Positions 36,118 through 47,640 of a stretch of DNA of 64,000 nt are shown here, piece by piece. The notes beneath the pieces are model-generated. The model had not been told where the DNA came from, ran no database searches, and saw only the letters and a list, made by a program, of their open reading frames with translations. The stretch spans positions 7,010,647 to 7,074,646 of the forward strand of contig NC_084597.1 in the NCBI RefSeq assembly GCF_033807715.1, read 5' to 3'. Every line of letters starts with the position of its first letter. Position 1 is the first letter of the stretch. The translations under genes and the position numbers were made by a program. Source of the DNA: Cololabis saira (taxonomy: Eukaryota; Chordata; Actinopteri; Beloniformes; Belonidae).

Positions 36118-36890
36118 CTCTTCACAAAGTATGTGGTTAAAAAATGGAAAAGTCACCGGCACCGGTGCTTGAGCTCATAAACTGCATTTGTTCCAGTGTT
36201 TTGATGTGAATATTTATAAATAATGAAGTTAAAGCTTGTTTTTTCATCCCCCTCTAGGCCATCTTTCCCACCGAAGATCAATAAAGTCTGTGGCCTGAAA
36301 AAGAGACAGTACTATAAGATGGCCAAACTTTAATGATTACCATGCTTTTGTTATGTTTATGACCGTTTATGTGGAAGTTTCTGCCAGGGAAACCCTAATT
36401 TAATCCCTCAGAATTCCTCCATGTTTTCTGAAGTGGACGTGATTACAGTACCATAGTCTACATGCTGTGTCATGAATGTCATTAGCAGCTGGTGAATTGA
36501 CTTTAATGGCTTCAAAGTGTGCCATTGATCGCAGTCGGGACGAAATCAGAGGCCCTCTGATGTCGTTTCAAAAATGTCCACAAATGACGAGAGCTTTGCT
36601 TATGTGGCAAATTTCCCATTTTGGTTCTAAAGAAATCCATGTGAACCTATTAATTTGGCTCACTTTGAACAGCCAGTTTTCATTACGCACTCATTAGATC
36701 CATGTGTCTAATGAAGAGCCCGTTTAGGAGCTGAAACCTTCTGCTGGATCCAGTTTTGCAAAGAAGATTGACACTGTCATGTTTCACTCTTTTTCCGGGA
36801 CAAAAAAGGTACAAAAAAAAAGGAAAGAAAAAAGATTTGAGTCAAGATTGAAAGGTTGTTTTCTGCTATTTGAAGCCCATTTTTTTTAGA
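36118..36890. other. Repeat-free block, candidate conserved non-coding DNA
   Basis: No repeat family is recognised. The part 36400-36740 has mixed composition and several TAAT-type homeodomain cores: CATTAGCAGCTGGTG (with an E-box), GACTTTAATGGCTTCAAAG, and an inverted pair CATTAGA (36692-36698) and TCTAATG (36707-36713). This style resembles vertebrate enhancers, but conservation cannot be judged from one sequence. Confidence 0.3.
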
Positions 36891-37425
36891 GCTCTGAGAA
36901 GTTGACTCCGCCCACTCCCAGTTGAAGGGGGCGGGGCCAAAAGGCATTGAAGTGGGATGAAACCATGGATGTATTATAGAACTGGATGGGACATCGAAAA
37001 TGGCCGCCCATTCATTTCAATGCATTCTGCTCAGCCAGCGCATGTGCCGAAAAAATTTCTGACTTCCTGGTTTACTTCCTGGTACACGGGCCCATAGAGC
37101 ATGCGCAGTTGAGTCACCTCCCATGATGCTCTGGGGCCTCCCATCATGCCCCGGGGCAACATCAATGGCACCGACACGGCCGTGACGTCACGCCCAGAAA
37201 GAGACTTTTCTTTGACTTTTCTGGCCGTTATAAAACATTTTTGACGGATATAAAGTCCATGACTTCAAAATATAGAATACAAAGATTAGTAATTGCCGGT
37301 GATTACAGCTGGAGGTTCCTGTGAACAGTTTTAGAGGCTTCTCTTTTACTATTGCGGTCTATGGGAAAAAAGCTTTCTGGGCCCCATGGGATTTTTTGTT
37401 GCAGTACCGCGGCTGGCCAAGTCAA
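36891..37425. repeat. Probable interspersed element, ends unresolved
   Basis: The stretch includes GGATGTATTATAGAACTGGA and GACATCGAAAATGGCCGCCC, then CATGATGCTCTGGGGCCTCC and TGACGTCACGCCC. I recall this text as a multi-copy fish repeat, but no second copy lies in this window and the ends are unclear. Confidence 0.4.
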
Positions 37426-37439
37426 GTCAAGCTTAGCTT

Positions 37440-37993
37440 AGCTCAGCTCATGCTAATACTAACTAGTGCCTTTACTTATGTTTTAATCAAATCTGTCCGT
37501 ATTTGTTTCAGAGTTAAAAGACTTGGAGTTAAAAGAATGTGCAAACATAAAACAATTTAAAAAGAAATATAAAGACATAGTTTATTTGAGGTATAAAAAT
37601 GAAGACTGTGTTTAAAGATCAGCAGCTGTGTGTGTTTTGCTATTTAGTCATGCTGTCTTTGTATGTTTGTATAGATATACGTATTATATTTATATCATAG
37701 TGATATTATATTTATGATAGAACTTTTGGTATTAAACATGTTATTTTTGTAAAAATTATATTTATTTATTTATACAAATTAGTGTAGAGTATAAAGCGTA
37801 AATACAGGCATATAATTTATGTTTAGTTGAGGAAAGGGGGTGGGATTAAATAAGTTTATACTTCCTCCCACTCCTTTTCGAACATGTAACTGAAATATGT
37901 TTTTTGATGTGTTTTTTTTTATTTATGTGGCGGAATGCCCACCTGTATTTGTTTCTCTTATCTTTTGTCCTTGTTTTTTTTTTTATATATACA
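37440..37993 (+). mobile_element. LINE 3' fragment (L2/CR1-like)
   Basis: Short coding end (37511-37615) followed by a 3' UTR with GGAAAGGGGGTGGGATTAAA, TACTTCCTCCCACTCCTTTT and a terminal CATGTTCGAAC that leads into the (GAAC)n array. Confidence 0.75.
37511..37615 (+). pseudogene. LINE reverse transcriptase last codons
   Basis: The frame reads ELKDLELKECANIKQFKKKY then KDIVYLRYKNEDCV and a stop, parallel to DLKDCKNIHQFKKLYKDN in the 20543-20824 fragment. Only the carboxy end remains. Confidence 0.7.
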
Positions 37994-38191
37994 TGTTCGA
38001 ACGAACGAACGAACGAACGAACGAACGAACGAACGAACGAACGAACGAACGAACGAACGAACGAACGAACGAACGAACGAACGAACGAACGAACGAACGA
38101 ACGAACGAACGAACGAACGAACGAACGAACGAACGAACGAACGAACGAACGAACGAACGAACGAACGAACGAACGAACGAACGAACGAACG
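37994..38191. repeat. (GAAC)n microsatellite, about 49 units
   Basis: Uninterrupted tetranucleotide array that starts inside the LINE terminal sequence TGTTCGAAC. The RTNE and RSFV readings are artefacts. Confidence 0.95.
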
Positions 38192-40213
38192 GATGTTGCT
38201 GCAGAAACATCCAAAGTTGGACAGTTTAACTCTTTTGGAGCCTCCTCTTAGTGGTCATTTGAGGAACTGCAGTTTAAATACTGAACTGGCTTCAGCTTTA
38301 GAAACCAGATGTTGCATTTGGCTGGTTTGCTGGTTCCCTCTGATGTGGATATATCATGCCAGCCTCCCTTTTGTCTGTTTACTTACGTTGTCATGTTGTA
38401 ACGTCTGTTGTGTGCCGGTGGTTACGCCAAGGGATCGCCATTTCCATCTATTGTTGTCCCATCAATGAAAACTGAAGTAATCTTGATGTTGGAAAAGGAA
38501 GAAACTGGTGCACATAGGCAAGAAAAGATGGAGAATAATTGCGTGTGTCTATCAAACATCACTGAACTACGTTTTCCCGTGCTCCCGAACACAACAATGG
38601 TGGAAAAACGGTAAAATAGTCTCCTGTTAAATCAGAGTTTTCAGCAGATTTCTGACTTTAAGCCAGAGGTGCCTATTTCTTCCACACATCTGCAATGAGA
38701 CCCGTGTCAATCCTTTCATTTAACTTTTATTAAACAAGCCAATAATCAAATTTCTAGAAATGTCAAACTATACCCTCATGGGTGCTCATTAATCCGTTCA
38801 GGCTTTTCCAAGAAGAAAATCTGATCGCAAAGACAATAACATCAGAGGTTCGTCTTCCCTGCCAGCTTCAAGTGTCTCCACAATAAATGCTACAGTATCA
38901 CATTTGTGCAATCAGTGTATATATATAAGGCACTTTAATGACAGCTGATTTTATGGTTAAATATTTCATTGAGCCAAAATAGCTTTTTAAGTAAGAAGAA
39001 AGAGAGGCAGGCAGCGGAGGAGGCTGGAGAGGGGCTGGCTGTTAGTTCATGAGCTGGTGGCCCATCTGGTTCCAGTTACTGAAACCCCCCTCCTCAATTA
39101 GACGCAGCATGATGTCAATAAAACGTCAGGCTAGAGAAGCCATCACTTAAATTAGGCCTGTCAAGCATTGTTCTCCCGACAGCATTCCAGCGGGGCCGTC
39201 AGTGTGTACGCTGAAATGATTTGTAGTTTGATTAATGTTACCACATTGTGCCATTTCTGATTGGATCTGGCCGCCTGCCTCGAAAACTTTGCCGCAAAAG
39301 TTTTACTGTTGCTTGGAATATTGTACGCAGAGTAAGAGCGCCGAGAAAGGAAAATGGCTTTGACGTTTCAAATTATTCCCGAAGCAAAGGACAAGAAATC
39401 ATTTAGTTTATGTTTTTGATTGTTTTTCTTAACTGTCATTTTCCACACTTTTCTTTTTGACTCCTTAATTCAGGTCCTATTTTTGCAACTTTTTCCAAGG
39501 TTTAGCTATATATTTCATAGATTTATGCATGGATATTAAACTGCATACCATAGGGAGGTTTGGAGAAACATTGGTGACGTTTTTCCTTTCCTCTCCTATT
39601 GCACGGCACATTTACTGGGAGTTCTCTGTTTTTAGGGGATTGAGAGTTTCCCACCAAGACTGTTTCATTTCTTTTAAAACCACGGATCATCCTGTGGTAC
39701 TTACGTGCTGGTATTAAACATCATTGTTGTTATTTCACATCCCTGGATGGTAAAGCATCTAGAGAGTTAAACCAGCGCCTGAAAATTGTGATTCGTGGAT
39801 TGGTAGAACATTTTCCAAGTACTTCCTGTGGGAAAACAGGAGAGTCCACACCTACACAGGAGTCCAGAAACCTATTACTCTGAAATCTGACAGCAATTAC
39901 CACATGAATTTCTGCACATTATCATACCAGGCAAGGTATTTGCAGACCTCCTCTCAATGGTGTCTAACCAGTCTGGTGAGCGTCAGCAAGGGGCATGCGA
40001 CTGGTTTGCTGGTTTAACATGAAACTTTTAACATAAAGCTGAAGCTGAATGACAGTAGATCTAATCATGTGTCCAAGAACAGGACGACCAAGATGCTTCT
40101 ACCTTTGAATTAATGCTTGTGGGTTGAAAAAAGTTGATGTATACCAATTTACTGAGAAGTGTGAGGGTTATATTCTCCATTTTGTCCCCACAACAGACAC
40201 ATTTCCTCAAGTC
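38192..40213. other. Longest repeat-poor stretch, about 2 kb
   Basis: No transposon termini were found. The part 38990-39400 is compositionally even and contains GTAGTTTGATTAATGTTACC and CCGTCAGTGTGTACGCTG, which look like regulatory DNA rather than repeats. No splice-bounded open frame with a known domain is seen. Candidate enhancer or intronic DNA; unproven. Confidence 0.35.
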
Positions 40214-40245
40214 TTAAAGGGAAAGTTCGGTTTTTTACAACCTGG

Positions 40246-41521
40246 GGCCTCATCTATAAAGCTTGCTTGCGCAGAAAAAGCGCCTGAAAGTTGCGGAAGC
40301 CACCTTCTACGCAAATCCTCGGATCTAAAAAGAAAAAACTAACCGAAAAATCTGCTTATCTTTACGGCAACCCTGACCCTCCCGTAAGAATTTACTTAAG
40401 ACACGGGGAACTGGCGACGCAGGCTGTGAGGTGGTGAAATGAAGCCAGATTAATGTCATACTCTTAATAATGTCATCACATATCACAACATAGCCTATGT
40501 CAGGCTTAAAATAATAAAATAAAATAAAATAATATAATAAAATAGCGCTGATCGTGTCCCTCTGTGTGTGAAGCTGTCAGTCAGGACTCTGGTGCTGCTG
40601 GAGCTGCAGCCTCCTCTGCACCGCTTTAGGACAGAACAAATGAGGGGCTGCGTTTAGGGAGCCCCGCGGAGCCCCTAAAGGGACTCAGATTTTTTTTCAT
40701 ATATATGAGTTTTGCGCGCGCGTGAAACCTTTAGGTGCTGCTTGTATATGGTGCCTAAATTACGGTCCCGCGTTAAAACGACGCAGAGCCTACGGCGTAG
40801 GGTACGCGGCGACGCCCACCTACGCCGTAGGCTCTGCGTCGGTGACGCAGAACCATAAACCCGCCCTGAGCAGCTCTGAGGGGAGAGAGGAGGGAGGAGG
40901 GGAGCGGGGCTGCGGGGCCGTTTTCGTATCGCTTTCATACAGTGTCTTGATAATTTGCAATTTAAGGCTGAGCCTACCGTTAGTTTTTAAACTGTAAAAA
41001 GTAAGGGGAAAAAAAACATGATTTTGAAAAGACGGGGGGACGTGTGTCCCCCTGTTGCGCCGGGGAACTCACGGCGTTTAGCGCAGCAACGGCGTGCTGC
41101 CACTCACTCACTTTATTTTATTGTATACTATTTATATACTTATTCTAACTTTTACTGTGACCACCAAATAATGTGGTTTTCCTGTCCTCCACATCATCTA
41201 CAACATCTCTGTCTCCGTGAAAGTCAGTGTCACGGTGGCTGCTACTTCTAGCTTCTAATTCATTCTGACGCCAAACAGGCTGCAGGAAGCCACTGCGCAT
41301 GCTCAGTAGGCTCATCCATATGCATTTATGGGCGTGTACAGGGCGGGGATTCAGCTACGCAGCCTTCCAGCTGGACTGTGATTCATAAAGGAACGTTGCG
41401 TGCAAATCTGCGTGCACATGGTTTTATTGATCCGGATTTTTTTTTGCGCCCGGCATTTTCGGCTTTTGAGCGTACGTGCACTTTTAGTATGACTCCTACG
41501 CAGTCCATTTTAAATGAGGCC
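40246..41521. mobile_element. TIR element (GGCCTCAT family) nested in the TTAA element
   Basis: GGCCTCATCTATAAAGCTTG at the left faces TTTAAATGAGGCCCC at the right. The host reads ACAACCTGGACCTTATTTC when uninterrupted, so 3 to 5 bp (TGG to CCTGG) were duplicated. The element is GC-rich near the ends and contains a palindromic Harbinger-type MITE. Superfamily uncertain. Confidence 0.8.
40752..40866. repeat. Palindromic Harbinger-type MITE
   Basis: Inverted copies of CGACGCAGAGCCTACGGCGT face each other around a short centre, between AAATTACGGTCCCGCG and CGCAGAACCATAAACC. It is the third nesting level at this locus. Confidence 0.7.
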
Positions 41522-42446
41522 CCTGGACCTTATTTCTGGCATTTTTTATGGTTGTATATTCACCCAGAGGTGTTTGGTGTCATTTGGAGTCCTTCGGAAG
41601 ATATTAGGAGTTTTTTGCGAGCCGCTTCTCCATATAACGGTAGCGCATGAGGGCACAGCGGGACACAGACGATGCAGCGTCTAAATAACACATGATTGCC
41701 GCGAAACTCTTCATTTATTTTATGAATCACTAGATCTGCTTCCAGGACCTGTTGTAACATTGCGGGGCTTTGTGTGTATTAAATAAATCCGTTTGTAAAC
41801 AAGACCTCTGAACTCATGGCGTCATCTCTGTGCGCGCGTCCCAGACACAGCTCTGTGTACAGCTGGAGTTCCTACTGTTAGTTTACTGTTAGTTATTTGA
41901 AACATGTCTGAATATTTGTCAAATTCTGAGGTTGTGGACGACGACTTTGAATATGATGGACGTCCTTACCGTTTTGAGCCAGAGTATACGACAGAGTGCG
42001 CACACAGAGATGACGTCATGAGTTCAGAGGTCTTGTTTACAAACTGATTTATTTGTTACACACACAGCCCCGGATGTAGACAACAGGTCCTGGAAGCAGA
42101 TCTAGTGATTCATAAAAGAAATGAAGAGTTTCGCGGCAATCATGTGTTATTTAGACGCTGCATCGTCTGTGTCCCGCGGGTGCCCTCATGCGCTACCGTT
42201 ATATGGAGAAACGGCTCGCAAAAAACTCCTAATATCTTCCGAAGGACTCCAAATGACACCAAACACCTCTGGGTGAGTATACAACCATAAAAAATGCCAG
42301 AAATAAGGTCCAGGTTGTAAAAAACCGAACTTTCCCTTTAATAAAAGTCTCTTACAGGTTTTGGGGGGAAAAAAACAAAGACGCACAATACAGTACATTT
42401 CCATTTCCAGCCATGTCTTCACTCCTCTGCTCATAGCAGTTACCTG

Positions 42447-42819
42447 TAAAGGTTGAATTATGGTTCTGCGTTAAATCGACGGGTACGCGGCTACGTGGGA
42501 GTCTCTCCGTAGCCTACGCCGTAGCCTGCCGTGCACCTCCCAAAAAATGTAACAGACCCAACGCAGACCGCTGTGCGTTGCTGTGATTGCTTTGCTTGGT
42601 TGCTTGGCATTTCCGGTTCCGGTTCGTGAAGCAGTCGTGAACTTTCAGCGCTCTTTTCTTCGTGTGTGTGTGATTTTTTTTTTTTGGGTTGTTTTGGTTT
42701 TTTGCACAATAGTTGTCCTTATCTCTTTGTTTCACTGTGACCGGAAAAACCAGAAGCTAAACAAAGTATCAACTAGTGCTCTGGGGGAGTATTGCACTGC
42801 GGCGAAATGGAAAGACGGA

Positions 42820-42820
<1 letters not shown>
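42447..42820 (+). mobile_element. Harbinger-type MITE, right part replaced by microsatellite
   Basis: TAA then AGGTTGAATTATGGTTCTGC; colinear with 43988-44390 through ATTTCCGGTT, GCACAATAGTTGTCCTTAT and CACTGTGACCGGAAAAA. The match ends where an (ATCT)n array starts, and the right end of the element is missing. Confidence 0.75.
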
Positions 42821-42954
<134 letters not shown>

Positions 42955-43325
42955 TACACCGTGTAATGCACTCAATATGGCTCAGTATAGGAATGAAGAA
43001 ATGTTTTTGTTAACTCATCACTGACATGATTGTTGTGGTAAATTTAGGCACATTTGAAGTCCTCTTTTATCTAGAGCAGAAACATTGGATAAAACCCACA
43101 ATAGATCATGAATTTGATGCACATATTTTAGTTATTGTGAGGTTTCAGATATAAACAGAGGTTGAAGCTATGCAGGTTCAAACAGCACATAATGCATGTA
43201 AGAGAACTAACATCCGCCCTGACCTTGAACCTTCATTGGATATTTTCTTTTGCAGAATTAAACAAAATTACGCGGCAGTTTCCTGTCACACAGATGATGT
43301 TTTAACTGTCTGCCTGGTGGTTTAA
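42955..43325. other. No recognised feature
   Basis: About 370 bp; no repeat or exon supported. Confidence 0.4.
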
Positions 43326-43984
43326 GTTCCTTTTGAAGGGAGTTGGCCATTGGATCCTCATTCTTACATCAAATCTTATCAGATGTCTCAAACACAATAT
43401 ACATTTATTCACACACACCACATGCAACATCACACAGTCGCCAAACTGCACCCATCACTGTCTTTTCTTTCCTACTTTTTCACGTTCCACTTTCGGTGAC
43501 CTTAGGCCTATTTGGCAGAATTTTGTTCTCTTCCTTTTCTTGAGGAAGGAAACACACTCATATACACACAAAAACCCTTTGTTTAAAGATTAAAATGCAT
43601 ATATATATTTAGATAATTTTAGGTTGTATCAAACTTGGTGGTTGCAAAAAATTTTGCAGATGAAAAATGAAAAATAAATAAACAATAATGTCAGGGATTT
43701 TGAGTTCCTTTTGAAGGGAGTTGGCCATAGGATCCTCATTCTTACATCAAATCTTATCAGATGTCTCAAACACAACATACATTTTTTCACACACACCGCA
43801 TGCAACATCACACAGTCGCCAAACTGCACCCATCACTGTCTTTTCTTTTCTTTCCTACTTTTTCACGTTCCACTTTCGGTGACCTTAGTCCTATTCGGCA
43901 GAATTTATTTTGTTTTCCTTTTCTTGAGGAAGGAAACACACTCACACCCCCAATCCCAATCCGCACCCTTACAGACTCGCAGAC

Positions 43985-44469
43985 TTAAGGCTGAATTATG
44001 CTTCTGCGTCAAAACGACGCCGTGTCTACGGCGTGTGGTTTTTGTACACGCAGAGGACACGCCGTCACATGCGCCGTCAGTGACGTGCACCTCCCGAAAA
44101 TTGTAACTACGCGTCGAGGAGACGCCGTCCACACGCAGACCGAGAGGGCTGTGATTGGTTCGTTTGAAAGCGAAGCATTTCCGGTTTCCGGTTTGAAGCA
44201 GTAGTGAACTTCCAGGGCTTTTTTCTTCGTTTATGTGTGATTTTTTTTGTTTTTGTTTTTTGCACAATAGTTGTCCTTATTTCTTTGATTTACTGTGACC
44301 GGAAAAAGTCGGATAAACCATTCAGAAAAAGATCGCTAACTAGTGGCCGCGGGGGGTACTGCACCGCGACCAAACGGAGAGACGGAGAAGTCTGAACGAT
44401 TCGTGACGGTGTCACGGGTGCGCCGTGTGCTCTGCGTGTGTGTGACGCAGAACCATACTCAGCCCTTTA
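43985..44469 (+). mobile_element. Full-length Harbinger-type MITE (479 bp)
   Basis: TTA at 43985-43987 and 44467-44469 flanks AGGCTGAATTATGCTTCTGC...ACGCAGAACCATACTCAGCCCT. The 3-bp TWA duplication and the shared ends connect it with the 87-bp palindromes at 49206 and 62304. Confidence 0.88.
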
Positions 44470-44859
44470 CCTGCGCGCTCCCGCACCTTGTGTAAGGGCT
44501 TAGGGCTGTCCCATTCCTCAAGTGGTTAAGTGCGCGAGGGCTCCCGGCAGACATTTTGAGCCCTTACTGCCCCCTTCCCGTAAGTCAGCATCCCCGCACA
44601 CTCTGGGAAAGGGAATTACCCACAGTTCATTGCGTTGTGACATAAAAGGAGGTTACCAGGGAGAATGTAAACAAAACAGGGGGCGGAGGAAAAGGAACCA
44701 TGTGCGACTGCGAGAAGAAAGAAGTTCACCTGTAAGTATAAATACATATCCCACTGGTGATTTAAATTCAGAAACTGTTGTCCCGTGATGATTTTTCAAC
44801 GGCCCTATTATTTCCTTTACAAACAGGGAGCGACCAACAAACATATTATTTAACTATCG

Positions 44860-44939
44860 TTCTTTATATATATTTCATTTTTCTTTTCTTTGTGAGCATG
44901 TTTGAAATAAAGTTTTTCATTCACTCATTCATTCATTCA
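44860..44939 (+). mobile_element. LINE tail remnant
   Basis: GAGCATGTTTGAAATAAAGT then TTTTCATTCACTCATTCATT is the 3' end of the LINE type seen inverted at 26782-26830. Confidence 0.6.
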
Positions 44940-45122
44940 AACGGAGGGAAGAAAACCAAAAAAAGGACAAATGACGTTTTGGACTTTCTTCAACACTAAA
45001 GACAGGAAAAGAGGCTGAGGGAGCTGGATGAAAAGGAGGAGAGGGAAAGGAAGAGGGATGACCAGTTATCTAAGTTCATTGACATTTGTGGGAAGATGGA
45101 GGACAAAATTTTGTTTTCTTAA
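44940..45122 (+). pseudogene. Charged coiled-coil C-terminal exon remnant of a DNA transposon protein
   Basis: In one frame the sequence reads NGGKKTKKRTNDVLDFLQH, a stop at 44997-44999, then RQEKRLRELDEKEERERKRD and DQLSKFIDICGKMEDKILFS before a second stop at 45120-45122. A basic stretch, DVLxFLQ and a Glu/Arg-rich helix ending in a hydrophobic FxxxxxKM segment are typical of the carboxy ends of Myb/SANT-like transposon proteins. One premature stop splits it. The upstream DNA-binding part is not seen; a LINE tail lies at its place. Family assignment is from pattern only. Confidence 0.45.
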
Positions 45123-46213
45123 TAATTTTTTATTCATAATTTGAGGTTCAACTTCATTTGTTTTCATTTTATATTAGACAAATCCCCAGTTGACCTGGTG
45201 TTGAATAAACAAGACTTGATTTTCTTTAATCTGAGTACAGTGTTTGAATTAAGATTCCCTATGTTAACAGAAATGCATACATGTAAATACTAGCAAGATA
45301 GTTTTAGATCCAACACAAACAAGTCAGGCAGTAATTTGGTTATTCATTTATTTATGACCACAAAATTTAAACAATTTCAGCAAGTTGAACAAAAACGTTA
45401 CAGTAAATAGTAATAATATATTTAGCTCAATTTACCATCAATTTATGCGCTCTCTTACAAAAATGAAATGACATCATGCTAAAAAATGGAAAGTAATATT
45501 AGTTGGTCCTAACACAGCTGGAATATTTATCTCAGGATACCATCAGTTTACACGCGCTTACAAAAATGAAATTACTCGGTGATTGATCCTGGCATACTGG
45601 ATTTGCTGGCATGGGTAGATTGAAAGAAAGACAATGTTAACAAGGAAATACATATTGTACTGTGCGCATGTTTAAATTGTGTTCTTTGTTGAATTTTATG
45701 CTCCTTTATATAGGCTACCACTTTGTTTTCAAACATCCGGATGATCATTCCCAAACTTATAATACCGGTACGTAACATTTTGTTCTGCCGTGTTCCCGGT
45801 TTCTGCTAAGTGCTGTCCTATTCTTATTTCTACCATTTGGAGCCCTCACACCCTCGCACACTTGATCACTAACGCTGACGTCACTGAAAGTCTGTGAGGG
45901 CTCAGGGCTTGAGGGTTTAGGGTGGAGTTTGGGATTGGGGGTACACACTCATATACACACAAAAACCCCTTTATTTAAAGTTTAAATTCATATATATTTA
46001 TATACTTTTAGGTTTTACAAAACTTGGTGCCTGCAGATGAAAATCTGGATGTGTGAGCCCGATAAAATGCGAAGTACTGTGAGCCAAACAAAACCAAACA
46101 AAACTTAAACTAAAAACAATAATTTCAGTGGTTTTGAGTTCCTTGTGAAGGGAGTTGGTCTCAGACACATCCCTGCGCAACTCATCCCTATCACCCTCAT
46201 GTAAATTGGACAG

Positions 46214-46735
<522 letters not shown>

Positions 46736-47094
46736 CAATTTTATTTATAAAGCACATTTAAAAACGACGAGGTCGACCAAAGTGCTGTACAGCATACAAG
46801 AAAATAAAACAATACAAAAAGAAAAACACAGTGCACAGTGTAGAAACAATAAAATCACTAACATACTAAAATGATCAATAAAATAGTAATAAAAAAATAG
46901 ATAATAGAGAATAGACGACAAAGAACAGACACATAAAGTGCACAATCACTTCACACAGATGTAGGGAACTAATTTGTCACACACTAAAAGCCAAAGAAAA
47001 TAAATAATAGAATAGAATGAAATTTGAATAGAATTACAGGTAGTGTAAACTCTATCACAATAAAAGTGAAAAGTGGTCATTTCAGGCAGGTATT
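46736..47094 (-). mobile_element. LINE 3' tail remnant
   Basis: TCAATTTTATTTATAAAGCA, CATTTAAAAACGACGAGG and CCAAAGTGCTGTACAGCAT are the minus-strand 3' end of a common teleost LINE type. The remainder is AT-rich and unassigned. Confidence 0.6.
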
Positions 47095-47640
47095 GTTTTG
47101 AAGGTTTGTTTGTTTGCTTTGTTTTATTTAGGATCCCAATTAGCATTAGCAACAGCATTAGCTATTCTTCCTAGGGTCCGACATACACACAATAACAGAC
47201 ATACATTATCGATGACAAACAAAACAATAATAGACACAACTCCCTTAGTTACAAACAACACAGAGGAACTAAATCACCATCATTCTCAGACATAAATACA
47301 TAGAAATTAAATTAAATGAAACACCTTCATAAACAATATCTGATGTATAAAGTATAAGTAGACCTTTGTCTTCTAGATAACCAGCCTAGATTCTTCTGCT
47401 GCTGGACACATTAGACCTATACGGACACAATAGAGCACAACGTGCAGATTTATTTTCTACCACTTGTAATTTCTTCACATTCTTACCTGAAGTATTTAAC
47501 CAAACTACAAAGCAATAATCCAGTTGCGACAAAACCAAAGCATTCAAAACCTGTTTCCTAACATCTAGAGATAAAAATGTAGAAATTCTTCTCACTAGTG
47601 ACACGCCTCTTCCCAATTTGCAAAAGGTCTTTTATTTGAT
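47095..47640 (-). mobile_element. 5'-truncated LINE, minus strand
   Basis: From right to left: reverse transcriptase thumb coding (47386-47616), a 3' UTR and the end AGGATCCCAATTAGCATTAG preceded by TTTGTTTGCTTTGTTTTATT (tail). The UTR is repeated in plus orientation at 47641-48600, so two fragments stand head to head. Confidence 0.75.
47386..47616 (-). pseudogene. LINE reverse transcriptase thumb fragment
   Basis: The frame reads GRGVSLVRRISTFLSLDVRK, QVLNALVLSQLDYCFVVWLN and KLQVVENKSARCAL, the segment after the catalytic palm in fish L2/Rex1-type LINEs (ALVLSxLDYCxxVWxN). Catalytic motifs are missing through 5' truncation. Confidence 0.75.

Larger units (their letters stand above)
40214..42341. 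mobile_element. TTAA-flanked foldback element, copy 2, with nested inserts
   Basis: TTAA (40214-40217) AGGGAAAGTTCGG and CCGAACTTTCCCT TTAA (42338-42341) bound the element, which matches 17760-18558. A 1.28-kb TIR element splits the left arm after ACAACCTGG at about 40245; the arm resumes at 41522. Confidence 0.88.
43936..45952 (+). mobile_element. 2-kb TIR element (ACCCCCAATCCC family)
   Basis: ACCCCCAATCCCAATCCGC at 43946 faces GTTTGGGATTGGGGGT ending at 45942. Flanks ACACACTCAC and ACACACTCAT agree at 9 of 10; depending on where the end is drawn the TSD is 8 to 10 bp (hAT or Mutator-like). The other tandem unit shows the empty site ACACACTCATATACAC. It carries a nested Harbinger-type MITE, a LINE tail and a decayed exon. 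Confidence 0.82.
43326..46160. repeat. ~380-bp tandem repeat, two-plus units, split by an insertion
   Basis: AGTTCCTTTTGAAGGGAGTT begins units at about 43327 and 43702, and AGTTCCTTGTGAAGGGAGTT at 46136. Each unit runs through ACATCACACAGTCGCCAAAC, CACGTTCCACTTTCGGTGAC and TTCTTGAGGAAGGAAACACA. The second unit is interrupted at 43946-45942 and resumes with CATATACACACAAAAACCCC. Low-copy tandem duplication rather than a large satellite. Confidence 0.85.

Noticed and set aside
37846..38468. Open frames with RTNE and RSFV repeats
   Set aside because: Translation of the (GAAC)n array; all frames lack stops by composition.
43936..45952. Firm assignment of the ACCCCCAATCCC element to Mutator because of a 9-10 bp TSD
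   Set aside because: The terminus can be drawn so that the TSD is 8 bp (CACACTCA), which would fit hAT; left open.
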